Of a stretch of DNA of 47,612 nt, positions 37,891-44,751 are shown in pieces. The position numbers and the translations under genes were made by a program. Numbering within the stretch: the first letter of the stretch is position 1; each line of letters begins with the position of its first letter. This DNA is from a virus. Location: positions 1-47,612 of IMG/VR virus record IMGVR_UViG_3300023184_000205, one strand, 5' to 3'. The notes beneath the pieces are model-generated. The model worked only from the letters and a program-made list of their open reading frames with translations. It ran no database searches and was not told the DNA's origin.

Positions 37891-38469
37891 TTGATTCTCC
37901 CTTTGAGTGATTACTTTGGCTTTCCCACCTGTGTTTATATCAAACGAGATGGAAATCTCTATTGCTTTACGAGCCTCATTGGCTGCCGTTCTTGTATTCG
38001 TTGGGGATATAGATGCTCTGGCTAATGCACCAAGTGCATATGAACTACCAGATCCAACTCCATAGATCCCACGATCATCTCTTACCCAAGAGAAGTCATT
38101 ATCAATTTGATAAATCTTTCCTCGAAGGCAGATCAATGCATCAAAACCTGCACCATCTTTAGGATCATTATCAGCAGATTTTGGCGATGGATCGTATCCA
38201 TAATCTGCATAGGCTTGCTTAAGTGATGGCAGTAAATCTGTCATCATAAATTTATCTAGGTTCACACCTCTTGGAATCTTTGGTGCATTCCAACTGTGTA
38301 GGGCTATATCCCCGGCGATTGCATCGCCAGCAAAGGCAATTACATACTCGCCTTTTTCTACTACCTTGTCCATGCCAGAGGCTATGAACTTCTGTTCTCC
38401 TCCTACTATCAAAGAATCTGCTGCAATCAATCCCCAACCCTTACCTTGGATTCCGATAATGGTTGTCAT
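37738..38469 (-). CDS. Proteasome/HslV-like Ntn hydrolase with Lys-rich tail
   Basis: 243 residues. MTTIIGIQGKGWGLIAADS carries N-terminal Thr residues (T2/T3) that would be the nucleophile after Met removal. D18 and K35 stand close to the catalytic Asp17/Lys33 positions of proteasome beta/HslV, and GIYGVGSGSSYALGAL matches the HslV-type GSGGNYA segment. The core ends near residue 190. A Lys/Met-rich tail follows, itself preceded by an internal start (see 37738..37890). Between capsid and adaptor genes, it may be the capsid-maturation protease, but a regulator of host proteins is possible. Confidence 0.75.
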   Translation of the reverse strand: MTTIIGIQGKGWGLIAADSLIVGGEQKFIASGMDKVVEKGEYVIAFAGDAIAGDIALHSWNAPKIPRGVNLDKFMMTDLLPSLKQAYADYGYDPSPKSADNDPKDGAGFDALICLRGKIYQIDNDFSWVRDDRGIYGVGSGSSYALGALARASISPTNTRTAANEARKAIEISISFDINTGGKAKVITQRENQMSVKGEKYKSAAAMKKHEGSESAAMRKKEYGSKTGGMKAKSMPKKMGKKK

Positions 38470-38471
38470 GC

Positions 38472-38744
38472 TTATTCCTTAAATGAGTTAGTGGTTGAGT
38501 CGAATGCCTTACCGGCAATGTTACTTAACTCAACAGCTCCACGAATATCCTTCATGTTAGTTGTTGCTGGTTCTATGCCTTGGTCTATCGCTGACTTGTA
38601 GGCATTTAATTCTGCATCCCATTTCTTCTGAGACATCTGCTTTGAGCTACCGGCATCACCAACGGATAGTTGTAATCCTGATGCCCTGAGGCAGTCTCCC
38701 CAATTTTCATGATCTTGAGTAGGGCATCCAGTTCTGCAACTCAT
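38472..38744 (-). CDS. Small Cys-containing actinophage head-region protein (90 residues)
   Basis: The N-terminus MSCRTGCPTQDHENWGDCLRASGLQLS has three Cys and a His. It is followed by a helical domain (KKWDAELNAYKSAIDQGIEPATTNMKDIRGAVELS). I recognise the C-x-T-x-C...HxxWGxCxR start from small proteins near actinophage capsid genes; function is unknown and metal binding is possible. The start overlaps the upstream stop (TGATG). Confidence 0.6.
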   Translation of the reverse strand: MSCRTGCPTQDHENWGDCLRASGLQLSVGDAGSSKQMSQKKWDAELNAYKSAIDQGIEPATTNMKDIRGAVELSNIAGKAFDSTTNSFKE

Positions 38745-39055
38745 CAGACAACCTGTACTAAAAATCCATCATGTGCAGCATTGGATGCTGTATCTGCTTC
38801 TGCTTGTGTCTTAATGACAAAGCCTTGCCCAACAAGAATATTCTTTATTGTTTCGCTAACAATGTGATTACGACCACCAAGGAACACATAATCAGAATCT
38901 TTCATTTCATCCTCCGTTACTGCACGAGATAAGGATAAAACACCATTGTCAATAATAACTGCTACACCACGCTGAGAGACAACTCTTTTCCACCATTTGT
39001 CGGCTAATGGATAGCCTTCCATAACCTGTGGTGTATAAAAAGTATATGTAGCCAT
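38744..39055 (-). CDS. Hypothetical head-region protein (103 residues)
   Basis: It starts MATYTFYTPQVMEGYPLADKWWKRVVSQRG with mixed strands and helices and the ending HDGFLVQVV. It is the first gene after the capsid gene and AAAGGAGAA precedes its ATG. Size and site suggest a head-completion or decoration protein, unconfirmed. Confidence 0.55.
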   Translation of the reverse strand: MATYTFYTPQVMEGYPLADKWWKRVVSQRGVAVIIDNGVLSLSRAVTEDEMKDSDYVFLGGRNHIVSETIKNILVGQGFVIKTQAEADTASNAAHDGFLVQVV

Positions 39056-39072
39056 TTCTCTCCTTTAGTAGA

Positions 39073-39098
39073 GAGGGGGCAGGTTGCCCCACCCCCTC
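39073..39098 (-). terminator. GC hairpin after the capsid gene, possible attenuator
   Basis: In the 59-nt gap after the capsid stop, GAGGGGG (39073-39079) can pair with CCCCCTC (39092-39098). The inner pair GGGGCA/TGCCCC (39076-39081/39085-39090) is an alternative. No T-tract follows. It could partly stop transcription or protect the 3' end of abundant capsid mRNA. Confidence 0.45.
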
Positions 39099-39114
39099 AA
39101 CTAATTAGCTCCTA

Positions 39115-40038
39115 TTAGAGAGCTGAACCGCCTGTTTCCAAACGAACAACTGATGCATCACGGAAGATGCCCCAGCCGCCGAAGTATTTCCAGCCAAGGG
39201 CTGACTTACGGCGAAGGATGTCAATCTGAGGAGCTACGACTGTTTGCACATCGTAGACTGAAGCCTCAAGAAGAGCTTCCTTACCAACTGCGATTGCCTT
39301 GTAGACAGAAGCAGATGATGCACCTTCAATTGTTGAAGGTACACGAGATGTCTGAACAACTTGGAAGCCTTCAAGAACACCAATGGTGCCTGTCAATAGG
39401 TTTCCAACATTTTCAGTTGTGTACTTGTGGATGTCCACAAATCCGCCTGAACCAGTCTCTGCCCGTAGGTCATAAGCTTGGCGTGGGTGGATGAAGATGG
39501 TATAGAGATCTCCAACGCGAGGTTGTGAGTTAGCCTCTAGAAGTGCTGTCTGTGCCTTGCGAAGCATAGCTGTCGATAGGACATCTGTTGCTGTCAAGGT
39601 AGCAGTTGTTGTACGGCTTCCGCCGTACTTAACTACAGTTCCGCCGATTAGAGCAGAAGCGACAAGCTGATCCAATGTATCTGCTGCGTTGTAAGCAATC
39701 GCATCACCGATCATTGTGTCGATAGAAGAGAATGTGGCCATATTGACCTTCTCTGTCTGCTCAACAGCATTACCGTATTCAGTAACTGTGACTGAAACCT
39801 GTGATGGGTTTGCTAATGCAACAGGAGTTACATCAGATGTTTCTGTTAAAGCTGTGGTTGCTGCTGTTAGGTTTGCATACAATGCGAACTTAAGAGTAGT
39901 TCCCGGGTTGGTGAGAGCGACTGGTCGTAGGTCTGCGACTGAACGCATGACAGGTAGGGAGCGGAGTGCAGCTCTTACATATGTGTCATATGCATTGACT
40001 ACGAGGTTGCCTACACCAGAGATTTGAGTGGTTGCCAT
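39115..40038 (-). CDS. Major capsid protein, N4-gp56-like
   Basis: 307 residues. Features I associate with the N4-gp56-type capsid family are the start ATTQISGVGNLVVNAYDTYVRAALRSLPVMRSVAD, VSVTVTEYGNAVEQTEKVNMATFSSID, an exposed central region (PRVGDLYTIFIHPRQAYDLRAET) and the conserved C-terminal RRKSALGWKYFGGWGIFRDASVVRLETG. It would form the HK97-fold shell. The neighbouring scaffold and portal support this. The first 70 nt repeat exactly at the window start. Confidence 0.88.
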   Translation of the reverse strand: MATTQISGVGNLVVNAYDTYVRAALRSLPVMRSVADLRPVALTNPGTTLKFALYANLTAATTALTETSDVTPVALANPSQVSVTVTEYGNAVEQTEKVNMATFSSIDTMIGDAIAYNAADTLDQLVASALIGGTVVKYGGSRTTTATLTATDVLSTAMLRKAQTALLEANSQPRVGDLYTIFIHPRQAYDLRAETGSGGFVDIHKYTTENVGNLLTGTIGVLEGFQVVQTSRVPSTIEGASSASVYKAIAVGKEALLEASVYDVQTVVAPQIDILRRKSALGWKYFGGWGIFRDASVVRLETGGSAL

Positions 40039-40085
40039 TTACGGCACCGCCTTTCTGGGTTAGTACCCAGCTTTACCAAGATCTG
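39969..40085. repeat. 117-bp exact direct repeat, right copy (partner 1..117)
   Basis: Identical to 1..117. Closing the sequence on this repeat gives a unit of 39,968 bp. After 40085 the sequence follows a diverged allele of the same genes. Confidence 0.9.
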
Positions 40086-40533
40086 AAAATAACTGCTTCA
40101 ATGCTTCAGGCCCCTTTGCAGCGGCCTCATCCATCTGGGCTTGAATCATCTGTTCGCGATCAGCACTAATGCCGCCATCTACAGTTGCTTGAGCCTTTTT
40201 GTAATTATCTACGAAACCTTCTGGTATCGCTGAGTTTGATTGGTTTGGTTGTGACACACCGAATACATCTCCGTATTCAGTAAGCCATGACGACAACGAT
40301 TCCTCCGTGAGGTCGATGTCCTGTGGAATAAAAGCCGAAATCTTCGGATTCACTCCTCGAGCTGTAAGGACTTCTGAGATAGTTCTCTCTCGTTTTTCTT
40401 TACGCAAATTTGAAAGCTCTTCCTGAATTTCCTTCAGTTGCTTCTCTTTTGCCTTATTGGCCTTGCGTAGTTGTCCGAGAACATCGTTCGAATCAAGTTC
40501 GAAGTCATCCTCTTCCAGTTCGTAATTGGACAT
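40060..40533 (-). CDS. Capsid scaffolding protein, allele 2
   Basis: 157 residues, colinear with 92..562. The acidic N-terminus differs most (MSNYELEEDDFELDSND), while the coiled coil and the segment TISEVLTARGVNPKISAFIPQDIDLTEESLSSWL are nearly unchanged. The region before DNYKKAQAT varies. AGGGAG lies before the ATG. This is the copy directly upstream of the complete capsid gene in this window. Confidence 0.75.
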   Translation of the reverse strand: MSNYELEEDDFELDSNDVLGQLRKANKAKEKQLKEIQEELSNLRKEKRERTISEVLTARGVNPKISAFIPQDIDLTEESLSSWLTEYGDVFGVSQPNQSNSAIPEGFVDNYKKAQATVDGGISADREQMIQAQMDEAAAKGPEALKQLFSDLGKAGY

Positions 40534-40569
40534 TTGTCCTACTCCCTTTTCATGTTAGTCGCTGGCCAC

Positions 40570-40630
40570 AATGCAATCGGGGAAATGCATTGGCTCCAAC
40601 TTCCGGGTTTATACTCATCTCAAGTTCCGG
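40570..40630 (-). promoter_or_regulatory. Conserved scaffold leader, allele 2
   Basis: Same arrangement as 600..660: direct repeats at plus 40619-40630 and 40594-40606, TATAAA-like box between them, and inverted repeat AATGCA/TGCATT (40570-40575/40586-40591), here with one more pair than in allele 1. Confidence 0.4.
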
Positions 40631-40648
40631 CATTTCTAGAGATGGAGT

Positions 40649-40688
40649 GGGTGTCCGGGTCTCGAACCCGGATGATTGCCAATCACCC
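40649..40688 (-). ncRNA. Covarying three-way-junction RNA element (allele 2)
   Basis: Plus-strand helices are GGGT 40649-40652 with ACCC 40685-40688; TCCGGG 40654-40659 with CCCGGA 40667-40672; GATT 40674-40677 with AATC 40681-40684. It is the partner of 679..718 (constant offset 39970), and every stem difference is compensated. The transcribed-strand loop is TTCGAGA. It starts 6 nt past the LysM-gene stop. Confidence 0.7.
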
Positions 40689-40694
40689 TATTAC

Positions 40695-42263
40695 TTAAAC
40701 TGTTTTAGTTCTTAGTGCCTTAGATCCGATGCCACTTGTGCCACCGAATGCTGCTTGACCTGTTGCCTTGATTCGTGCTGCTTGTGCTTGTGCTTGGACA
40801 TCTCCACCGAACTCGGCAGCGATTGCTTCCTTGGCTCCAAAGTTTTCACCATAGATAGCAGCAAGGTTTCCAGTTGTCTGGAGTTCACGCTGAACCTGTG
40901 AATACTTCTGGCGTTGTGATCCATAACCAAGAGATCCTGCACCATAAGCCTGAGCCATATTAGCTTCTTCTGCTGTTAGACCTTCGATAAGAGCTGCTGC
41001 TGTATTCATGTTCTTGCCAGCAATCTGCTCAAGGATTCCCTGACCCTTTGCTGGATCAATCATATATGCAGTAAGGGCTTCGTCACCGATACCGTATAAA
41101 TCTTTAAGTTGTTTACGAACATTGGAATCTGTGCCTGTAGTTACAAAATCACGATATGCCTGAATAATATTTGCTACATCGACATTGGTGAGATTGTTCT
41201 TTAGGAAAGATTGGAAGTCTGTTGTCTGATCGTAGAAGCCTGTTGGCATATTGTATGAAGTCAATACCTTCTGGTATTCATCTTCCATTCCAACGATTGT
41301 CTTCTCATCTAGTGCCTTATAGCCCTGCTTCAAACGAGCTTCGTTAACACTACCGAATCGATCATAGTAAGACTTGGTGTTAATCAACTGAAGGTAGAAA
41401 CCTTCTGAAGTTGTAGGGATTTCATCAAATGCCTTGCCAAAACGATCTGTGCCTTTGCCAGCAAAGATTGCAGCAATGTCATCTCCAACCTCTTTAATAC
41501 CCATCTGGGTAAAGCGTTCCCGGATAACATCGAATGCTGACTTACGCTGGGCTGCCACTTGCTCTGCCTTAGCAGTCTCAAGTGCCTTCTGCTGTGCAGC
41601 AAGCATTTTTTGGAATTCTGCATTTTGATTAGCAATAGCAGATTGAATAAGTTTATTTACATCATCTGCTGAAAGTCCTGCTACTTGTTCTGGTGCAGGA
41701 ACTTGATCTGTAGTTCCATCATCATATTCAGTAATCTGAATACGGTTGGCACCGGATCCTGAGAAATAAGTACGAACTACTTTTTTGCCAGTAGGATTTG
41801 GGGTTCCAGTAGTTTCAGTAGTTCCGTCATCATATGTGATTGTTACTGTTCCGTCTTTATTGGTTACACGAGAAACTTCTTTTTTACCAGTTGTTCCTCC
41901 AGTATTACCACCAGTATTACCACCAGTTGAACCACCTGTGCTTCCGCCTGTAGACCCACCAGTTCCAGATGCTTTAGCAATGCCTTCAAGTGTTGTTGTA
42001 TTTACAGTTCCAGCATTAGTTATTGGATTAGATGATGTTCCAAGTCCAACACCTGCACCTGTAGTTGTTCCACCATAAGGATTAGTTGCTGTCTGTGGTG
42101 ATGTAATTGTTACTTTTGTTCCGCTAAATAGAACTGTTTGACCTGCTGCTGCTCGAGCTGCAAGCGTTGGGTTATCGGCAAGGATCTGGGCAACAGTAGT
42201 GCCATTGGCCTTTGCAATACCGGAAAGGGTATCTCCGGACTTAGCCGTTACTTTTTCTGCCAT
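40695..42263 (-). CDS. LysM-domain virion protein, allele 2
   Basis: 522 residues. The LysM domain (about 5-53, AKSGDTLSGIAKANGTTVAQI) and C-terminal domain match allele 1 closely. The linker differs. It has five to six GGSTGG/GGNTGG units (about residues 105-130) and only one clear DGTVTITYDDGTTETTGT-type unit, followed by a diverged one (IQITEYDDGTTDQ). This points to rapid repeat turnover between strains while both ends stay fixed. Confidence 0.75.
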   Translation of the reverse strand: MAEKVTAKSGDTLSGIAKANGTTVAQILADNPTLAARAAAGQTVLFSGTKVTITSPQTATNPYGGTTTGAGVGLGTSSNPITNAGTVNTTTLEGIAKASGTGGSTGGSTGGSTGGNTGGNTGGTTGKKEVSRVTNKDGTVTITYDDGTTETTGTPNPTGKKVVRTYFSGSGANRIQITEYDDGTTDQVPAPEQVAGLSADDVNKLIQSAIANQNAEFQKMLAAQQKALETAKAEQVAAQRKSAFDVIRERFTQMGIKEVGDDIAAIFAGKGTDRFGKAFDEIPTTSEGFYLQLINTKSYYDRFGSVNEARLKQGYKALDEKTIVGMEDEYQKVLTSYNMPTGFYDQTTDFQSFLKNNLTNVDVANIIQAYRDFVTTGTDSNVRKQLKDLYGIGDEALTAYMIDPAKGQGILEQIAGKNMNTAAALIEGLTAEEANMAQAYGAGSLGYGSQRQKYSQVQRELQTTGNLAAIYGENFGAKEAIAAEFGGDVQAQAQAARIKATGQAAFGGTSGIGSKALRTKTV

Positions 42264-43960
42264 TATGGAATCACTCCGAATCTCGATCCGACATCAACTA
42301 AGATGCTGTCGGCTTTAGCTCTTGCATTGGCTGTGTATTGCCAACGACTGTCTTTGTATAGGTCTTGCTCGAACTGCCACAATGGAGTGACTGTTGACGA
42401 TGTTTTGTCTCCGACAGTTGTTGTTGAACCAATCATTGCTTTACGAACTGTTGGATCCTCAAGATCCAATGAACCCTCTGGAACCTCGAGGATACGAGAG
42501 ATTGCACCGATGTAAGGGCTTGCAATAGATAATGGAGACTCTCCATTGAGGATACGATCACGGAATGCTGGGAACAACTTAACCGCTTCTTGGCGAAGGT
42601 TCTCATCAATCTGTTCGTTGGATGTATCTCCAAGAAAAACATTCTTTGCAAGGTTATCTGCTGCTGATGCAGTAAGTGCCAAGCCAAACTGACGATACTT
42701 GGTAGTAACCATAATCTTGTTGGCGTTAATCTGTTGCTGGACTTTAGGCTGAGATAGATACTGGTCAGTCCGGCGAAGCTTCTTCTCGAAATCGCTGATA
42801 TTAGATGAACTGATAAGAAGTGTCTGGAATTGCTTATCATCTATCTTAAAGGCAGATGATGCGATTTCAAGGTTCTTACGATAGATCTCGATGTAGTCAG
42901 CAGCAGCCTGAGCAAAAGTATTTCCTGCACGGATAGAGTTAGCAACATCTGGCTTAACTGTATCCAACTGGAACTGAGCAATAGTCTTTAGACCAATGTC
43001 ATACTTGATCTCATCCATGCTCTTGACTTTGGCAAGGTATTGATCTCGGTAAGTATCTTTAGTTGCCTGATCTAACTTAAGACCATTGGCAAGTTCGGCT
43101 GCACCAATAAGTGCAAAAGTTCTCTGGTTAACATCTTTAGCCCAAGCAGTTCCTGAAAGGTATGCCTCGACATTGGCAGCAGATGAATTCTCTCGTGCCA
43201 TGGTAACAAGCTTGTTATAGATGTCTGGGTAACTAGCCTTGAAGTAATCAATAAGATACTTGCTGCCGTATTCACCAAGCTTTGCTTGCTGTTCTGGTGT
43301 CAAGGCATTTGGATCTACAGCAGTTTTTGCTTTAGGTTTTGCTTGAGGAACATTTCCAATTTTGTCTTTTCCAGCATTGTTAACAACAGGATTTGCACCT
43401 GCTGCTTGTGCAGCAGTCTGAGGGTTTGCACCTGCTTTTGCCTGATCTGCTGTTGAAACTACTGCTGCTGATGTTGTTGATTTTACAACAGTAGTTGTAG
43501 CAGTTGTTGCGGTTGTTGATGCTGTAGTTGCTGTAGTCTCTGGTTTAGTTCCAATAGTTACTTGACCAGTTTTTGTATCCAACTTAGCAGTATTCTTTGT
43601 AAGACCAGTCACTTCTTTTAGAAGAGTATTCTGTTGTTCTACTGCTTGGTTGTAAAGTTTTTCTAAACGCTTAAGTTCTCTTTCATCACCCGGTGATGAA
43701 GTATTAGATGCTATGTTTCTTACTATGCGATTGATTCCAAATAGGCTATCTGCAATAGATTGCTCAAGTGATTGGATACGATCATTCTTTTGACCAACTA
43801 CAAACTTAACCGCTTGATCGTATTGGTTTGCTGCCTTTCGGGCAGCATTGGCTTTAGCAGCAGCTTCTGACTCTGCCTTAGCCTTAGCGGCTCTTGCTTT
43901 CTCGGCTTCGAGAAGTGCATTGATGTCAATAGTGCCTTTAGGCTTTACTGTCTCTGCCAT
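42263..43960 (-). CDS. Putative internal virion protein, allele 2
   Basis: 565 residues, colinear with 2362..4146. The Ala/Lys-rich N-terminal helix and a long Thr/Ala/Val low-complexity part (about residues 140-200) are variable. From LGEYGSKYLIDYFKA onward it matches allele 1, including EGSLDLEDPTVRKAMIGSTTTVGDK and FGVIP at the end. Overlaps with neighbours are retained. Confidence 0.6.
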   Translation of the reverse strand: MAETVKPKGTIDINALLEAEKARAAKAKAESEAAAKANAARKAANQYDQAVKFVVGQKNDRIQSLEQSIADSLFGINRIVRNIASNTSSPGDERELKRLEKLYNQAVEQQNTLLKEVTGLTKNTAKLDTKTGQVTIGTKPETTATTASTTATTATTTVVKSTTSAAVVSTADQAKAGANPQTAAQAAGANPVVNNAGKDKIGNVPQAKPKAKTAVDPNALTPEQQAKLGEYGSKYLIDYFKASYPDIYNKLVTMARENSSAANVEAYLSGTAWAKDVNQRTFALIGAAELANGLKLDQATKDTYRDQYLAKVKSMDEIKYDIGLKTIAQFQLDTVKPDVANSIRAGNTFAQAAADYIEIYRKNLEIASSAFKIDDKQFQTLLISSSNISDFEKKLRRTDQYLSQPKVQQQINANKIMVTTKYRQFGLALTASAADNLAKNVFLGDTSNEQIDENLRQEAVKLFPAFRDRILNGESPLSIASPYIGAISRILEVPEGSLDLEDPTVRKAMIGSTTTVGDKTSSTVTPLWQFEQDLYKDSRWQYTANARAKADSILVDVGSRFGVIP

Positions 43961-44751
43961 TATCGGACACCTGCAATCTTCGCTATAACATCGCCGTATG
44001 AATTAAGAGTCTTGTTGACTGCTTCTGTTTCTAACTCTGGGTTGGCCATAATTGCATTTTCAACTACTTGACCCTTACCAACCATCGATAGGCCTCCAGT
44101 TGTTGTAGTTGAGTATTGACCCGGTGCTGTCTGTGTCTGTGTAGTGATTGAAGGGTTAGCCTTCTCAGCAGATGTAAGAGTTTGAAGCAGTTGATTGTAT
44201 TCAGCATCACGAGGATCACGACCAAGTTTTGCACGAAGTGCATTCTGAACGATTGCTTGTGCTTCTTCTTTGGTTGAGATGCTTGAGACTCTCTGAGTTG
44301 TTGTTCTTGGTTCTCCACCACCAGATCCAATGGCTGCTAACTTCTCTTGCCATGTTCGACCACCATCAGCATTGGCTTCACCAAGAAGTTTCTTAAACGC
44401 TTCTGTGTCAGCCTTGCCCCAATATGCAGTCTGGAAATCAGACTTCGCAAGTTGTCCACCTTGAATCATAAGAGCTTTAATTTGATTCTGATCTGATAAA
44501 GCCTTTAGGTTTTCTCCAAGAATCTGCCAAACCTGTGCATCAGAAACTTGATATAGGGCAGAATAAATCTTGCCAGTTACATCTGTTTTCTTACCAGTCT
44601 TAGGATCTGTAAAGACAACACCCGGGCGGAATACACCAGTTCCCTGTGCAGGATATGAATTGGCACCACCTACTGAAGGTGCAGCATAAGGATTAGTTCC
44701 TGTTGAAACTTCCTTGGAATCATCGATTCCATTCTTGTTTAGATCAACCAT
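43960..44751 (-). CDS. Putative virion protein with LGRDP helical motif, allele 2
   Basis: 263 residues, colinear with 4146..4955. The N-terminus is replaced: it begins VDLNKNGIDDSKEVSTGTNP, which resembles a dockerin-like or EF-hand-type calcium loop (DLNKNGIDD), absent from allele 1. The motif LRAKLGRDPRDAEYN and NPSITTQTQT are conserved. Confidence 0.55.
   Translation of the reverse strand: MVDLNKNGIDDSKEVSTGTNPYAAPSVGGANSYPAQGTGVFRPGVVFTDPKTGKKTDVTGKIYSALYQVSDAQVWQILGENLKALSDQNQIKALMIQGGQLAKSDFQTAYWGKADTEAFKKLLGEANADGGRTWQEKLAAIGSGGGEPRTTTQRVSSISTKEEAQAIVQNALRAKLGRDPRDAEYNQLLQTLTSAEKANPSITTQTQTAPGQYSTTTTGGLSMVGKGQVVENAIMANPELETEAVNKTLNSYGDVIAKIAGVR

Noticed and set aside
41785-42078. 97-residue plus-strand ORF rich in Pro and Val
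   Set aside because: It is the antisense of the Gly/Thr-rich LysM-protein linker. The PPV pattern is a mirror of the GGT repeats.
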